A stretch of DNA of 49,572 nt from Oscillospiraceae bacterium. GTDB taxonomy: Bacteria > Bacillota > Clostridia > Oscillospirales > Oscillospiraceae. Positions 8,357-16,116 of this stretch are shown here, piece after piece. Position 1 is the stretch's first letter. Each line of letters begins with the position of its first letter. The notes below the pieces were generated by a model. That model was not told the origin of the DNA. It made no database searches and was given only the letters and a program-made list of their open reading frames with translations. The stretch lies in assembly GCA_015067465.1 (NCBI GenBank), contig SVMK01000008.1, positions 1-49,572 of the forward strand, in the 5' to 3' direction. Position numbers and translations under genes: made by a program.

Positions 8357-9018
8357 TCAGACGAATCATTACCATCGACGAAGCAAAATGCAACGGCTGC
8401 GGTCTTTGCGCGGACGCCTGCCATGAAGGCGCCATCGGCATCGTGGACGGCAAAGCGAAGCTGCTGCGCGAAGATTACTGCGACGGTCTCGGCGACTGTC
8501 TGCCCGCCTGCCCCATGAACGCCATCTCCTTTGAGGAACGGGAAGCTCCGGCCTACGACGAAGCCGCCGTGCTGGCTGCCAAAAAAGCCGGGGCAGCGTC
8601 GGCTTGCGCCTGTTCCGGCGCCGCATGCGAAAACGGCACGCCCGAGCGCGTTCCCGGCGAGCTTGCCAACTTCCCGGTGCAGATCAAGCTCGCACCGGTC
8701 ACCGCCCCGTTTTTCAACGGTGCGGATCTTCTGATCGCCGCCGACTGCACCGCCTATGCTTACGGCAGCTTCCACCGCGATTTTATCCGCGGTAAGATAA
8801 CGCTCATCGCCTGTCCCAAGCTCGACGGCGTGGATTATTCCGAAAAACTCACCGCCATTTTCGCAGACAACGACATCCGCTCCATCACCCTCGCGCGCAT
8901 GACCGTTCCCTGCTGCGGCGGCCTTGCCCACGCGGTAAAAACCGCCATTGAGCGCTGCGGCAAGTCGATCCCCCTGCAGATTACAACCATCAGCCCGGAC
9001 GGCGGAATCGTGACGTAA
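8353..9018 (+). CDS. 4Fe-4S ferredoxin-domain protein
   Basis: This 221-residue protein has an N-terminal two-cluster ferredoxin domain: CNGCGLCADAC (about residues 13-23) and the unusual spacing CDGLGDCLPACP (about 43-54). A linker with CACSGAAC follows, then a C-terminal domain of about 120 residues with CTAYAYGS, ACPKLD and MTVPCCGG motifs. It probably passes electrons to or from an unidentified partner in the cytoplasm. The C-terminal cysteines may bind a further metal. It is coupled to the upstream zinc-ribbon gene by a four-base overlap, and the Crp/Fnr gene precedes both, suggesting redox or stress control. Specific role unknown. Confidence 0.85.
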   Translation: MIRRIITIDEAKCNGCGLCADACHEGAIGIVDGKAKLLREDYCDGLGDCLPACPMNAISFEEREAPAYDEAAVLAAKKAGAASACACSGAACENGTPERVPGELANFPVQIKLAPVTAPFFNGADLLIAADCTAYAYGSFHRDFIRGKITLIACPKLDGVDYSEKLTAIFADNDIRSITLARMTVPCCGGLAHAVKTAIERCGKSIPLQITTISPDGGIVT

Positions 9019-9051
9019 CGCCCCACTTTTCCCGGCAACCGTACAGCCGTA

Positions 9052-9081
9052 TTGACAGCCCGGGCTTTTCCCGGTTATTAT
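9052..9081 (+). promoter_or_regulatory. Promoter of the DUF362 gene
   Basis: TTGACA (9052-9057) and TATTAT (9076-9081) are spaced by 18 bases. This indicates that the DUF362 gene is transcribed separately from the ferredoxin-type gene. Confidence 0.6.
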
Positions 9082-9126
9082 AGAAATGCATTAAATCCAA
9101 ACTGATCCAAACCGGAGGACCACACC

Positions 9127-10257
9127 ATGGACGCTGCAAAAGTTTATTTTTCCGATTTCAGAACCGGATACGGCGGAAAGAGCATTCCCGAAAAATTCCG
9201 CAAGCTGGCACTTGCTGCCGGCATCGACCAAATTGACATGAACGGCAAGTTTGTCGCCATCAAGCTGCACTTCGGCGAACTCGGCAACCTCGGCTTCCTT
9301 CGTCCGAACTACGCCAGAGTGATTGTCGATATTGTAAAAGCGCTTGGCGGCAAACCTTTCCTGACCGACTGCAGCACCATGTATGTCGGTTCGCGCAAAA
9401 ACGCCGTTGAGCATCTCTACTGCGCATGGGAAAACGGCTTCACCCCCATGACCGTCGGCTGCCCCATCATCATCGGCGACGGCCTGAAAGGCACGGATGA
9501 TGTTGCCGTTCCCCTCGAAGGCTGCGAATACACCAAAGAAGCCATGATCGGCCGCGCCGTGATGGATGCCGACATTGTGATCAGCCTGTCCCACTTCAAG
9601 GGCCATGAGCTTGCCGGCTTTGGCGGCGCGATCAAAAACCTCGGCATGGGCTGTGGCTCCCGTGCCGGCAAAAAGGACATGCACTCCTCCGGCAAGCCCG
9701 TGATTAACGCCGAGCTGTGCCGCGGCTGCAAGCTGTGCATGCGCGAGTGCGCCAACAACGGCCTTGTGTTCGACGAAGCCACCGGGAAAATGACAATCAA
9801 CGAAAGCGAATGCGTCGGCTGCGGCAGATGCCTCGGCGCATGCAACTTCGACGCTGTCGAATTCGCTCAGAATCAGGCCGCTTCCATCCTCAACGCCAAG
9901 ATGGCGGAATATTCCAAGGCCGTTGTGCAGGGCCGCCCCAACTTCCACCTTTCCGTGGTTGTGGACGTTTCCCCCTTCTGCGACTGCCACAGCGAAAACG
10001 ACGCTCCCATCCTGCCCGACATCGGCATGTTTGCATCGTTTGACCCCGTCGCCCTGGACCAGGCCTGCGCGGACGCCTGCCTGAAAGCAGAGCCTATCCG
10101 CAATTCCCTGCTCGGCGACCATATGCACGCCGACGGTTTTGTGGACCATCATGACCACTTCAAAAACACCACGCCGGAATCCGAGTGGGAATCCCAGCTC
10201 ATCCACGCCGAAAAGATCGGTCTCGGCACCCGCGCGTACGAACTGGTCACCATCTGA
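9127..10257 (+). CDS. DUF362 domain protein with two 4Fe-4S clusters
   Basis: This 376-residue cytoplasmic protein has a DUF362 domain (about residues 30-320) interrupted near 200-240 by a bacterial ferredoxin insert. The insert has two motifs, CRGCKLCMRECA and CVGCGRCLGACN, each typical of a [4Fe-4S] cluster. Segments such as SLSHFKGHELAGFGGAIKNL are characteristic of DUF362 proteins, which are widespread in anaerobes and have no settled biochemical role; redox or metallocofactor functions have been suggested. The start ATG follows CCGGAGG by seven bases. It stands alone between its own promoter and a strong terminator, next to other iron-sulphur genes. Confidence 0.9.
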   Translation: MDAAKVYFSDFRTGYGGKSIPEKFRKLALAAGIDQIDMNGKFVAIKLHFGELGNLGFLRPNYARVIVDIVKALGGKPFLTDCSTMYVGSRKNAVEHLYCAWENGFTPMTVGCPIIIGDGLKGTDDVAVPLEGCEYTKEAMIGRAVMDADIVISLSHFKGHELAGFGGAIKNLGMGCGSRAGKKDMHSSGKPVINAELCRGCKLCMRECANNGLVFDEATGKMTINESECVGCGRCLGACNFDAVEFAQNQAASILNAKMAEYSKAVVQGRPNFHLSVVVDVSPFCDCHSENDAPILPDIGMFASFDPVALDQACADACLKAEPIRNSLLGDHMHADGFVDHHDHFKNTTPESEWESQLIHAEKIGLGTRAYELVTI

Positions 10258-10292
10258 TCCCCTGCCGCGCGGCGCAAAAGCTCACATATATT

Positions 10293-10331
10293 AAAATACC
10301 CTGTAACCTCTTCGGTTACAGGGTATTTTTT
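10293..10331 (+). terminator. Strong terminator between the DUF362 and LysR genes
   Basis: A perfect 16-bp stem (10293-10308 with 10314-10329) with a 5-base loop ends in T-runs on both strands. It can terminate both convergent genes. Confidence 0.92.
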
Positions 10332-10344
10332 CATATCCGGATGC

Positions 10345-11328
10345 TCAGATCGTCTGGGCCGCGCAGATGGCAACCAGCTCTGCGTCGATCTTGCGCAGCA
10401 CCTCGGTGATCACGGTGCGGCTGCTCGCAATAAAGGCCTCCGCCTCCGTGGAAAGACTCTCCTTGCGATACACCATGCAGAAACCGGAAAGCTCGTCGAG
10501 ATCGTTCACGGGAAAAATCAAAACCTGCTCCGCACCCAGCTCGCGGCACAGCTTGCGGTGGAGCAGCTCGCGCGAGGCAAAGCAGCCGCACACGCCCGTT
10601 TTGCTCAGCTCAAACAAAACGTCGTGGTCTGCGGTTTCCAGCACCACGTTCGGGTGCTGGGAATGCTTGGAAAAGCGGCGCTCAAAGATGAGACGCAGCG
10701 TGCTGGTGGTGGGCGGCAGGGCAAGGGGAAATTCGCAGGCATCCTGCACGGAGATGCCGCCGCGATGCGCGCGCAGAAATGCTGCCGCGCCGTCCCCGAG
10801 CGTCCTTGTAAGGAGATTGCGCCCCACGACGAAATAGAGCTTGTCGCGATAAAGGATGTCCGCAGGCACGCGGGCGCGGATGTTGCTGGTCATGCCCGTA
10901 TACAGCTCCAGCTTCTCGAGCTGATACTGCTGCTCGATGTATTCATAGTTGCCCGAAACGATGGAGGGCACCACATTGGGAAAGCGCTTGCGGTATTCCG
11001 CGAAAATCCGCGGAAGAAACACGCTGCCGCGCGTGCTCGTCATGCCGATGCTCAGCCGGACGCGGTTGGCCTGAGCCTCGTCGCGCAGCGCAACATAGAG
11101 ATCGCGGTCGGCCTCCAGAATGCTGCGGGCATACGCCAGCATCCGCTCGCCCTGACTGGTGAGCGCAAGGCGCCCGCCGCGGGTGAAAAAAACCGCGTCG
11201 TGCTGCTTTTCCAGCTTGCGGATGTGCTCGCTGAGCGACTGCTGCGAGATAAACAGCTTGGCGGCCGCACGGGTGAAATTCAGTTCCTCCGCCGCCACGG
11301 TGAAGTAATAAAGACCGATATGGTTCAT
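10345..11328 (-). CDS. LysR family transcriptional regulator
   Basis: This 327-residue protein has an N-terminal winged HTH (FTVAAEELNFTRAAAKLFIS, then QQSLSEHIRKLE, residues 8-40) and a LysR effector-binding domain from about 90. The start at 11328 is supported by GGAGGG seven bases upstream; a longer open frame to 11397 lacks such a site and would add residues before the HTH. It is divergent from the first glycyl radical enzyme gene, with 186 bases between them containing a 7-bp-arm inverted repeat. LysR regulators commonly activate a divergent catabolic operon in response to its substrate, so it is the likely switch for the enzyme/transporter island. Confidence 0.93.
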   Translation of the reverse strand: MNHIGLYYFTVAAEELNFTRAAAKLFISQQSLSEHIRKLEKQHDAVFFTRGGRLALTSQGERMLAYARSILEADRDLYVALRDEAQANRVRLSIGMTSTRGSVFLPRIFAEYRKRFPNVVPSIVSGNYEYIEQQYQLEKLELYTGMTSNIRARVPADILYRDKLYFVVGRNLLTRTLGDGAAAFLRAHRGGISVQDACEFPLALPPTTSTLRLIFERRFSKHSQHPNVVLETADHDVLFELSKTGVCGCFASRELLHRKLCRELGAEQVLIFPVNDLDELSGFCMVYRKESLSTEAEAFIASSRTVITEVLRKIDAELVAICAAQTI

Positions 11329-11402
11329 GCCGCATCCCTCCGGCAACAGCATACCACGCCCGCAGGAAAAACGCAAGCGTTCACCGATGATAATCAAAAA
11401 AT

Positions 11403-11422
11403 CAACAGGCGTTTACCTGTTG
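11403..11422. promoter_or_regulatory. Inverted repeat, candidate LysR operator
   Basis: CAACAGG-N6-CCTGTTG is a perfect 7-bp-arm inverted repeat lying midway between the divergent lysR and GRE1 genes. It is about 20 bases upstream of the candidate GRE1 promoter. Position and symmetry suit a LysR recognition site; binding is inferred. Confidence 0.5.
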
Positions 11423-11443
11423 CTTTTTGTGCAGAAATCCTGT

Positions 11444-11472
11444 TTGTTTCCGCGGAATATCCGTGATAAACT
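11444..11472 (+). promoter_or_regulatory. Candidate promoter of the first glycyl radical enzyme
   Basis: A weak TTGTTT (11444-11449) is followed after 17 bases by TAAACT (11467-11472) with an extended TGA. An alternative -10, TATAGT, lies at 11476-11481. A poor -35 fits activator dependence. Confidence 0.35.
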
Positions 11473-11514
11473 GTGTATAGTTAATAAATTATCAACAGAG
11501 AGGAGCTGCTGAGA

Positions 11515-13911
11515 ATGACGGACAGAGTTGCACGCATGAAAGAACGCCTGAATGTGGATCGCTATCCAATCTGCGCGGAGAAGGCACGATACGTCATCGA
11601 GGCGTGGAAACAGCATGAGGGCCTGCCCTCTGTCCTGCAGCGCGCCTATGCCACGGCAAACTATCTTGACAAGCGAACCCTTTATGTCGACGACGACGAG
11701 CTGATCGTCGGCAACGTTGCCTCGAAGCCCATGGGTATGGAGGCCTCCACCTGGGGCCCCTTCTGGGAGGACGACGACCTTGACGGCATGGTTGGCGAGG
11801 GCGGCAAGTTTTCCATCACGCCGGAAGACCGCGCGGAGCTGCGCAGCTACGACAGTTTCTGGGCCGGTCAGGGCCGCCAGTTCTACGAGTGGCAGGGCCG
11901 CTTCTATGACGACTGGCACCTTTGGCCCTTCATCCGCTCCGGCATTCTCTGCCCGCCTTGGAAAGACCGCGAAAAAGGCCGCGGCGCCGGCGGCGCCGGC
12001 TTCGGCTGGGGCATGGGCATCGCGCTGAGCTTCTTCGTTCCCGACTATGCCAAAATTGTCACCGAGGGCGTCAGCAAAACCCTGCACGACGCCGAGGAGG
12101 AGCTGCGCCGCCTGACCTATCACGACGCCGAGAGCTTCGACAAAGCGCAGTATCTCAAGGCCGTTATCATTGCGCTCAGCGCGATGGTGCGCATGTATCA
12201 CCGCTACGGCGACGCCTGCCTTGCCAAAGCCGCCGAAACGGCGGACGCGCAGCGCAAGGCCGAGCTTGAGCGCATGGCGGACACCTGCCACTGGATCGCG
12301 GAAAACCCCAGCCGCAACTTCCGCGACGCACTGCAGAACTTCTATTTCTACTGGATGATGATCGCCCACGGCACCACGCCCGGCGGACGCTTCGACCAGT
12401 ATATGTATCCCTTCTACAAGCGCGATATCGAGTCCGGCGCCATCACCGACGACGAAGTGCTGGAGCTGCTGGAAATGCTGCGCGTGAAAATCATGCAGTT
12501 CAACTTTGTCAACGGCGGCGCGCAGCAGCGCGACAAGTGGGCCGGCATGGCACGCTGGCACAACTTCCTCATCGGCGGCGTGAAACCCGACGGCAGCGAC
12601 GCCACCAACGAGCTGAGCTATCTTGTCCTTCAGGCGGCCTATGAGGTTCGCATCCCGCAGTACACCATCACCGTCCGCGTTGCCAAAAGCACGCCGCAGA
12701 AGCTTTTGCTGAAGTCCGCGGAGCTGGTGCGCACCGGCATCGGCATGCCTGCCTTCGTTTCCGACGAAAGCTACATTGCCGGATTGGTGGAGCAGGGCAT
12801 CCCCATCGAGGAGGCCCGCGACTACGCGCTGGCCGGCTGCCTTGACCTGAATCTGCCCGGCAAAAGCCGCATCAACGCGCTCGGCATGTTCATCGTTCCG
12901 AAGGTGCTCGACATCACGATGCACAACGGCATCCTCACCCAGACCGGCGAGCAGCTCGGCCCGCAGACCGGCGAGATGAAGGACTTCCGGACCTTTGAGG
13001 ACTTCATGGCTGCGTTCCAAACCCAGCTGAAGCACTTCATGGGCCTTTACAATGAGGAGCACAACATTCTCATTCGCGTTTCGCGCGAAACCAACTGCGA
13101 CGTTGTCCACTCCGCGTTCACCCACGAGGGCATCTCCTCCGGGCGCGACATGTTTGACCGCAGGATGTTTTACGAAAACGCCTCCATGTTCAACCCCATC
13201 GGCATGATCAACGTTGCCAACTCCATGGCAAGCGTGAAAAAGCTGGTGTTCGACGAAAAGCGCTTCACCATGGAAACGCTCTACAACGCCATTGAGGCCA
13301 ACTGGGAAGGCTATGAGGACATCCGCGCCATGTGCGCCGCAGCGCCCAAATTCGGCAACAACGATCCCTATGTGGACGATCTCGCCGCGCAGCTTTACGA
13401 TTTCTGGATTCAGACAACGGCAAGTTTCCGCACCATCTACGGCGCGCCGCCCCGCCCCACCGGCGTTTCCATCACGGCGCACGCCCCCGGCGGCAGCTAC
13501 ACCTGCGCCACCCCGGACGGACGCTACAGCGGCGAAACGCTTTGCGACGGCGTGATGAGCCCCACGCAGGGCACGGACCGCGAAGGCCCGCTCCAGTCGC
13601 TGATGAGCGCCATGCGCATCAACCAGACGCCCTTCAACGCCGCGCTGCTCAACATGAAGATCGCCCCCGGCGCCATGAAGACCGATGCGGATCTGGAAAA
13701 ATTCGTCGCGCTGGTGAAGACCTATATGTTCAACGGCGGCAAGCACATCCAGTTCAACGTTGTTTCCAACGAAACGCTGCTCGCAGCACAGGCCGAGCCG
13801 CAAAAATACTCTGACCTGATCGTTCGCGTCGCGGGTTACAGCACTTACTTCACGCTGCTGACACCCGCCGTGCAGAACGAAATCATCAAGCGCACCGAAA
13901 ATCAGCTTTGA
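11515..13911 (+). CDS. Glycyl radical enzyme (PFL/dehydratase superfamily), GRE1
   Basis: This 798-residue enzyme has the usual glycyl radical enzyme length, with a PFL-type N-terminal domain, a barrel core and a C-terminal radical domain. The radical Gly774 lies in VRVAGYSTYF and the thiyl Cys442 in ALAGCLDLNLPGKS. The GGRFDQYMYPFYK segment (about 290) is typical of the family. Known dehydratases and lyases (CutC, glycerol dehydratase, HypD) have Cys-x-Glu at the active site; here it is Cys-Leu-Asp, and the residue two after the Tyr is Thr instead of the usual small residue. I therefore cannot assign a known substrate. It lies ahead of a tricarboxylate-type transporter, suggesting a carboxylate. 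The activating radical SAM enzyme is not in this window. Confidence 0.93.
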   Translation: MTDRVARMKERLNVDRYPICAEKARYVIEAWKQHEGLPSVLQRAYATANYLDKRTLYVDDDELIVGNVASKPMGMEASTWGPFWEDDDLDGMVGEGGKFSITPEDRAELRSYDSFWAGQGRQFYEWQGRFYDDWHLWPFIRSGILCPPWKDREKGRGAGGAGFGWGMGIALSFFVPDYAKIVTEGVSKTLHDAEEELRRLTYHDAESFDKAQYLKAVIIALSAMVRMYHRYGDACLAKAAETADAQRKAELERMADTCHWIAENPSRNFRDALQNFYFYWMMIAHGTTPGGRFDQYMYPFYKRDIESGAITDDEVLELLEMLRVKIMQFNFVNGGAQQRDKWAGMARWHNFLIGGVKPDGSDATNELSYLVLQAAYEVRIPQYTITVRVAKSTPQKLLLKSAELVRTGIGMPAFVSDESYIAGLVEQGIPIEEARDYALAGCLDLNLPGKSRINALGMFIVPKVLDITMHNGILTQTGEQLGPQTGEMKDFRTFEDFMAAFQTQLKHFMGLYNEEHNILIRVSRETNCDVVHSAFTHEGISSGRDMFDRRMFYENASMFNPIGMINVANSMASVKKLVFDEKRFTMETLYNAIEANWEGYEDIRAMCAAAPKFGNNDPYVDDLAAQLYDFWIQTTASFRTIYGAPPRPTGVSITAHAPGGSYTCATPDGRYSGETLCDGVMSPTQGTDREGPLQSLMSAMRINQTPFNAALLNMKIAPGAMKTDADLEKFVALVKTYMFNGGKHIQFNVVSNETLLAAQAEPQKYSDLIVRVAGYSTYFTLLTPAVQNEIIKRTENQL

Positions 13912-13923
13912 GCCTTTCAGCGC

Positions 13924-13952
13924 TTGCATTACACCTACTCCTGTGATAAAAT
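13924..13952 (+). promoter_or_regulatory. Promoter of the TctBAC transporter operon
   Basis: TTGCAT (13924-13929) and TAAAAT (13947-13952) are spaced by 17 bases with an extended TGA before the -10. It lies in the 102-base gap behind GRE1, so transporter expression need not depend on GRE1 read-through. Confidence 0.6.
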
Positions 13953-14013
13953 ATTTTTATAACCGACTTCGTTCAATTTCACGCAATATCATCTGATTAT
14001 TGGAGGCATGTCA

Positions 14014-14505
14014 ATGAACGCAAAAAAGAAAGACCGGCTTTTGGGCATTATCCTTCTGCTGATCTCCCTGTTCTTCTTCTATTTCACGATGCAGCAGGAT
14101 GCGGCCCGCTTTGAGGGTGACCCCGGTCCCAAAATGTTTCCGATCGTCGGCTGCGTCATCACTGCCGTGTGCGGCGTGCTGACGATCGTGAGTCCCTCCA
14201 AGACGGAGGGCAAAACCTACCTCAGCAAAGAGGAATTCAAGCGCGCAGCCAAGCTTTTCGGGCTTTATGCGTCTTTCCTTGTTCTGCTCTGGGGCCTCGG
14301 CTTCATGGTCACGGCGCCGCTGCTGCTGTTTTGCATCTCGGTTCTGTTCTCCTATGAGTCCCGTCCGGACGATTCCATCGGCAAGCGCCTGCTCCGCAGC
14401 GCCATTTATGCGGTCATCGTCGGCGGCGCGCTCTATCTGCTCTATGTCACCGTGCTGCAAACCCAGCTGCCCAAGGGCGCGCTGTGGCAACTTTTCAAAA
14501 AGTAA
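14014..14505 (+). CDS. tctB: Tripartite tricarboxylate transporter small subunit TctB
   Basis: This 163-residue protein has about four membrane helices, the size and hydrophobic pattern of TctB, the small membrane subunit of tripartite tricarboxylate (TTT) transporters. It starts LLGIILLLISLFFFYFTMQQ near residue 8, and the DPGPKMFP segment after helix 1 is characteristic. The start is ATG 14014, because TGGAGG (14001-14006) is seven bases upstream; the in-frame ATG at 14008 is too close to the ribosome-binding site. TctA follows after 15 bases. It works with TctA in the membrane and the TctC lipoprotein outside. Confidence 0.9.
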   Translation: MNAKKKDRLLGIILLLISLFFFYFTMQQDAARFEGDPGPKMFPIVGCVITAVCGVLTIVSPSKTEGKTYLSKEEFKRAAKLFGLYASFLVLLWGLGFMVTAPLLLFCISVLFSYESRPDDSIGKRLLRSAIYAVIVGGALYLLYVTVLQTQLPKGALWQLFKK

Positions 14506-14520
14506 AGGAGGTTCAACGAC

Positions 14521-16038
14521 ATGTGGGAATATATTCTTGATTCGCTCCAGGCGCTGGCCTCCGTCACCGGCGTGCTCTATATCCTGCTCGGCTCTCTCAT
14601 CGGCATGCTCTTCGGCTCCCTTCCCGGCCTTGCCGGCGGCACCGTCATGGTCATGCTGCTGCCCATCACCTACAAGATGAACCCCGTGCTGGCGCTGGCG
14701 CTGTTTGTTTCCATCCACATCGGCTCCACTTCCGGCGGCTGCATCGGCTCCATCCTGCTCGGCATCCCCGGCACCAGTTCCTCCATCGCAACGGTGTGGG
14801 ACGGCTATGAGTTCACCAAGAAGGGCGATCCCGTCCGCCCCCTCAGCGTGGCGGTTGTCTGCAACTTCCTGGGCACCATCCCCTCCATCATCATCGCCAT
14901 GCTCGCCGCGCGCGTGCTGGCGGACTGGGGCGTGAAGCTCGGTCCCTGGGAATATGCCGCAATGTGCTTCTGCGCCGTCGCCATGGTCGTCGGCCTGAGC
15001 GAGGGCAACCTCGTCAAGGGCATCGCCGGCGTCGGTCTTGCCATTCTGCTGTGCTCCATCGGCCCCGACCCCATCAGCGGCCGTATGCGCCTCACCTTCG
15101 GCAACATGTACCTCTACGACGGCTTCAACATCATCAACATCATGCTCGGCATGTTCGCCGCCAAGATCATTCTTCTGGAGTATGCCCGCCGCACCAAGGC
15201 GCAGGACGCTTCCAAGATCAAGGTGCGCGGCTTCAAGTGGCCGGGCAAGGACATTCTCGACAACCTCGGCAACCTCATCCGCTCGTTCCTCACCGGCGCT
15301 TTCATCGGCTTCCTGCCCGGTCTCGGTGCCCCGACCTCTACGGTCATCGCCTATTCCAACGAGCGCAACATGGATAAGAAAAACAAAGATCTCTGGGGCA
15401 AGGGCCACATCGGCGGCGTTATCGCCCCCGAAGTTGCAAACAACGCCGGCATCGGCGGCGCCATGATCCCCATGCTGGCCCTCGGCATCCCGGGCGACGC
15501 CATCATGGTGCAGTTTATGGCCGTTATGAGCATCCACGGCGTGCAGACCGGCCCCATGCTGATGACCACAAACCCCGAGATGGTCTACATGCTCTTCACC
15601 GCAGCCATCATCGCAGGTGTCTTCGTCCTTCTGGTGGAAGCCGCCGGCATGCCGCTGTTCCCGAAATTCATCTCCATGCCCTACCACTTCCTGTATCCGA
15701 CCATCATCGTCATCAGCTTCGTCGGCGCATACATGACCGCAGGCAACCTGCTCGGCGTGATCGTCACCCTCTGCGCCTGCCTGCTCGGCCTCGGCATGGA
15801 CTATTTCGGCGTTCCCACCACGCCCTTCATCATGATGTTCATCCTCAGCTCCCTGCTGGAAAAGAACATCCGCCAGGGTATGAACCGCTCGTTCAACGGC
15901 GTGGCAGACTTCTTCACCCGCCCCGTGTCCCTCGCGTTCATCGTCGTGGGCGTGGCCGTGCTGGTGCTCCACACCGTGCTCCCCGCAATCAAGGCCGCCA
16001 GAGCCAAAAAGGCCGCCGCACAGACCGCGGAGGAGTAA
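14521..16038 (+). CDS. tctA: Tripartite tricarboxylate transporter large permease TctA
   Basis: This 505-residue protein has eleven to twelve membrane helices. It shows the conserved TctA segments FGSLPGLAGGTVMVMLLPIT near residue 36 and its inverted-repeat partner GFLPGLGAPTSTVIAYSNER near 263, plus GIPGTSSS and GIPGDAIM. This is the channel-forming subunit that moves small carboxylates with a cation gradient. AAAGGAGG precedes the ATG. It lies between TctB and TctC in one operon. Placement between two glycyl radical enzymes suggests it imports their substrate. Family assignment is firm; substrate specificity cannot be read from sequence. Confidence 0.95.
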   Translation: MWEYILDSLQALASVTGVLYILLGSLIGMLFGSLPGLAGGTVMVMLLPITYKMNPVLALALFVSIHIGSTSGGCIGSILLGIPGTSSSIATVWDGYEFTKKGDPVRPLSVAVVCNFLGTIPSIIIAMLAARVLADWGVKLGPWEYAAMCFCAVAMVVGLSEGNLVKGIAGVGLAILLCSIGPDPISGRMRLTFGNMYLYDGFNIINIMLGMFAAKIILLEYARRTKAQDASKIKVRGFKWPGKDILDNLGNLIRSFLTGAFIGFLPGLGAPTSTVIAYSNERNMDKKNKDLWGKGHIGGVIAPEVANNAGIGGAMIPMLALGIPGDAIMVQFMAVMSIHGVQTGPMLMTTNPEMVYMLFTAAIIAGVFVLLVEAAGMPLFPKFISMPYHFLYPTIIVISFVGAYMTAGNLLGVIVTLCACLLGLGMDYFGVPTTPFIMMFILSSLLEKNIRQGMNRSFNGVADFFTRPVSLAFIVVGVAVLVLHTVLPAIKAARAKKAAAQTAEE

Positions 16039-16116
16039 ATCCCAAAACCGTATAAACGCGGGAAACCGTGCTTATAAATCGCAAAAACAATCAAAACAAA
16101 TTTTAGGAGGAACAAA

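Noticed and set aside
11413-13929. 838-residue open frame antisense to GRE1
   Set aside because: GRE1 on the plus strand has full-length homology and catalytic motifs; the antisense product is repetitive and unrecognisable.
14011-15972. 653-residue open frame antisense to tctA/tctB
   Set aside because: It is His/Asp/Gly/Ala-rich low-complexity translation, mirrors the codon bias of the real genes on the opposite strand, and has no ribosome-binding site or known domain.
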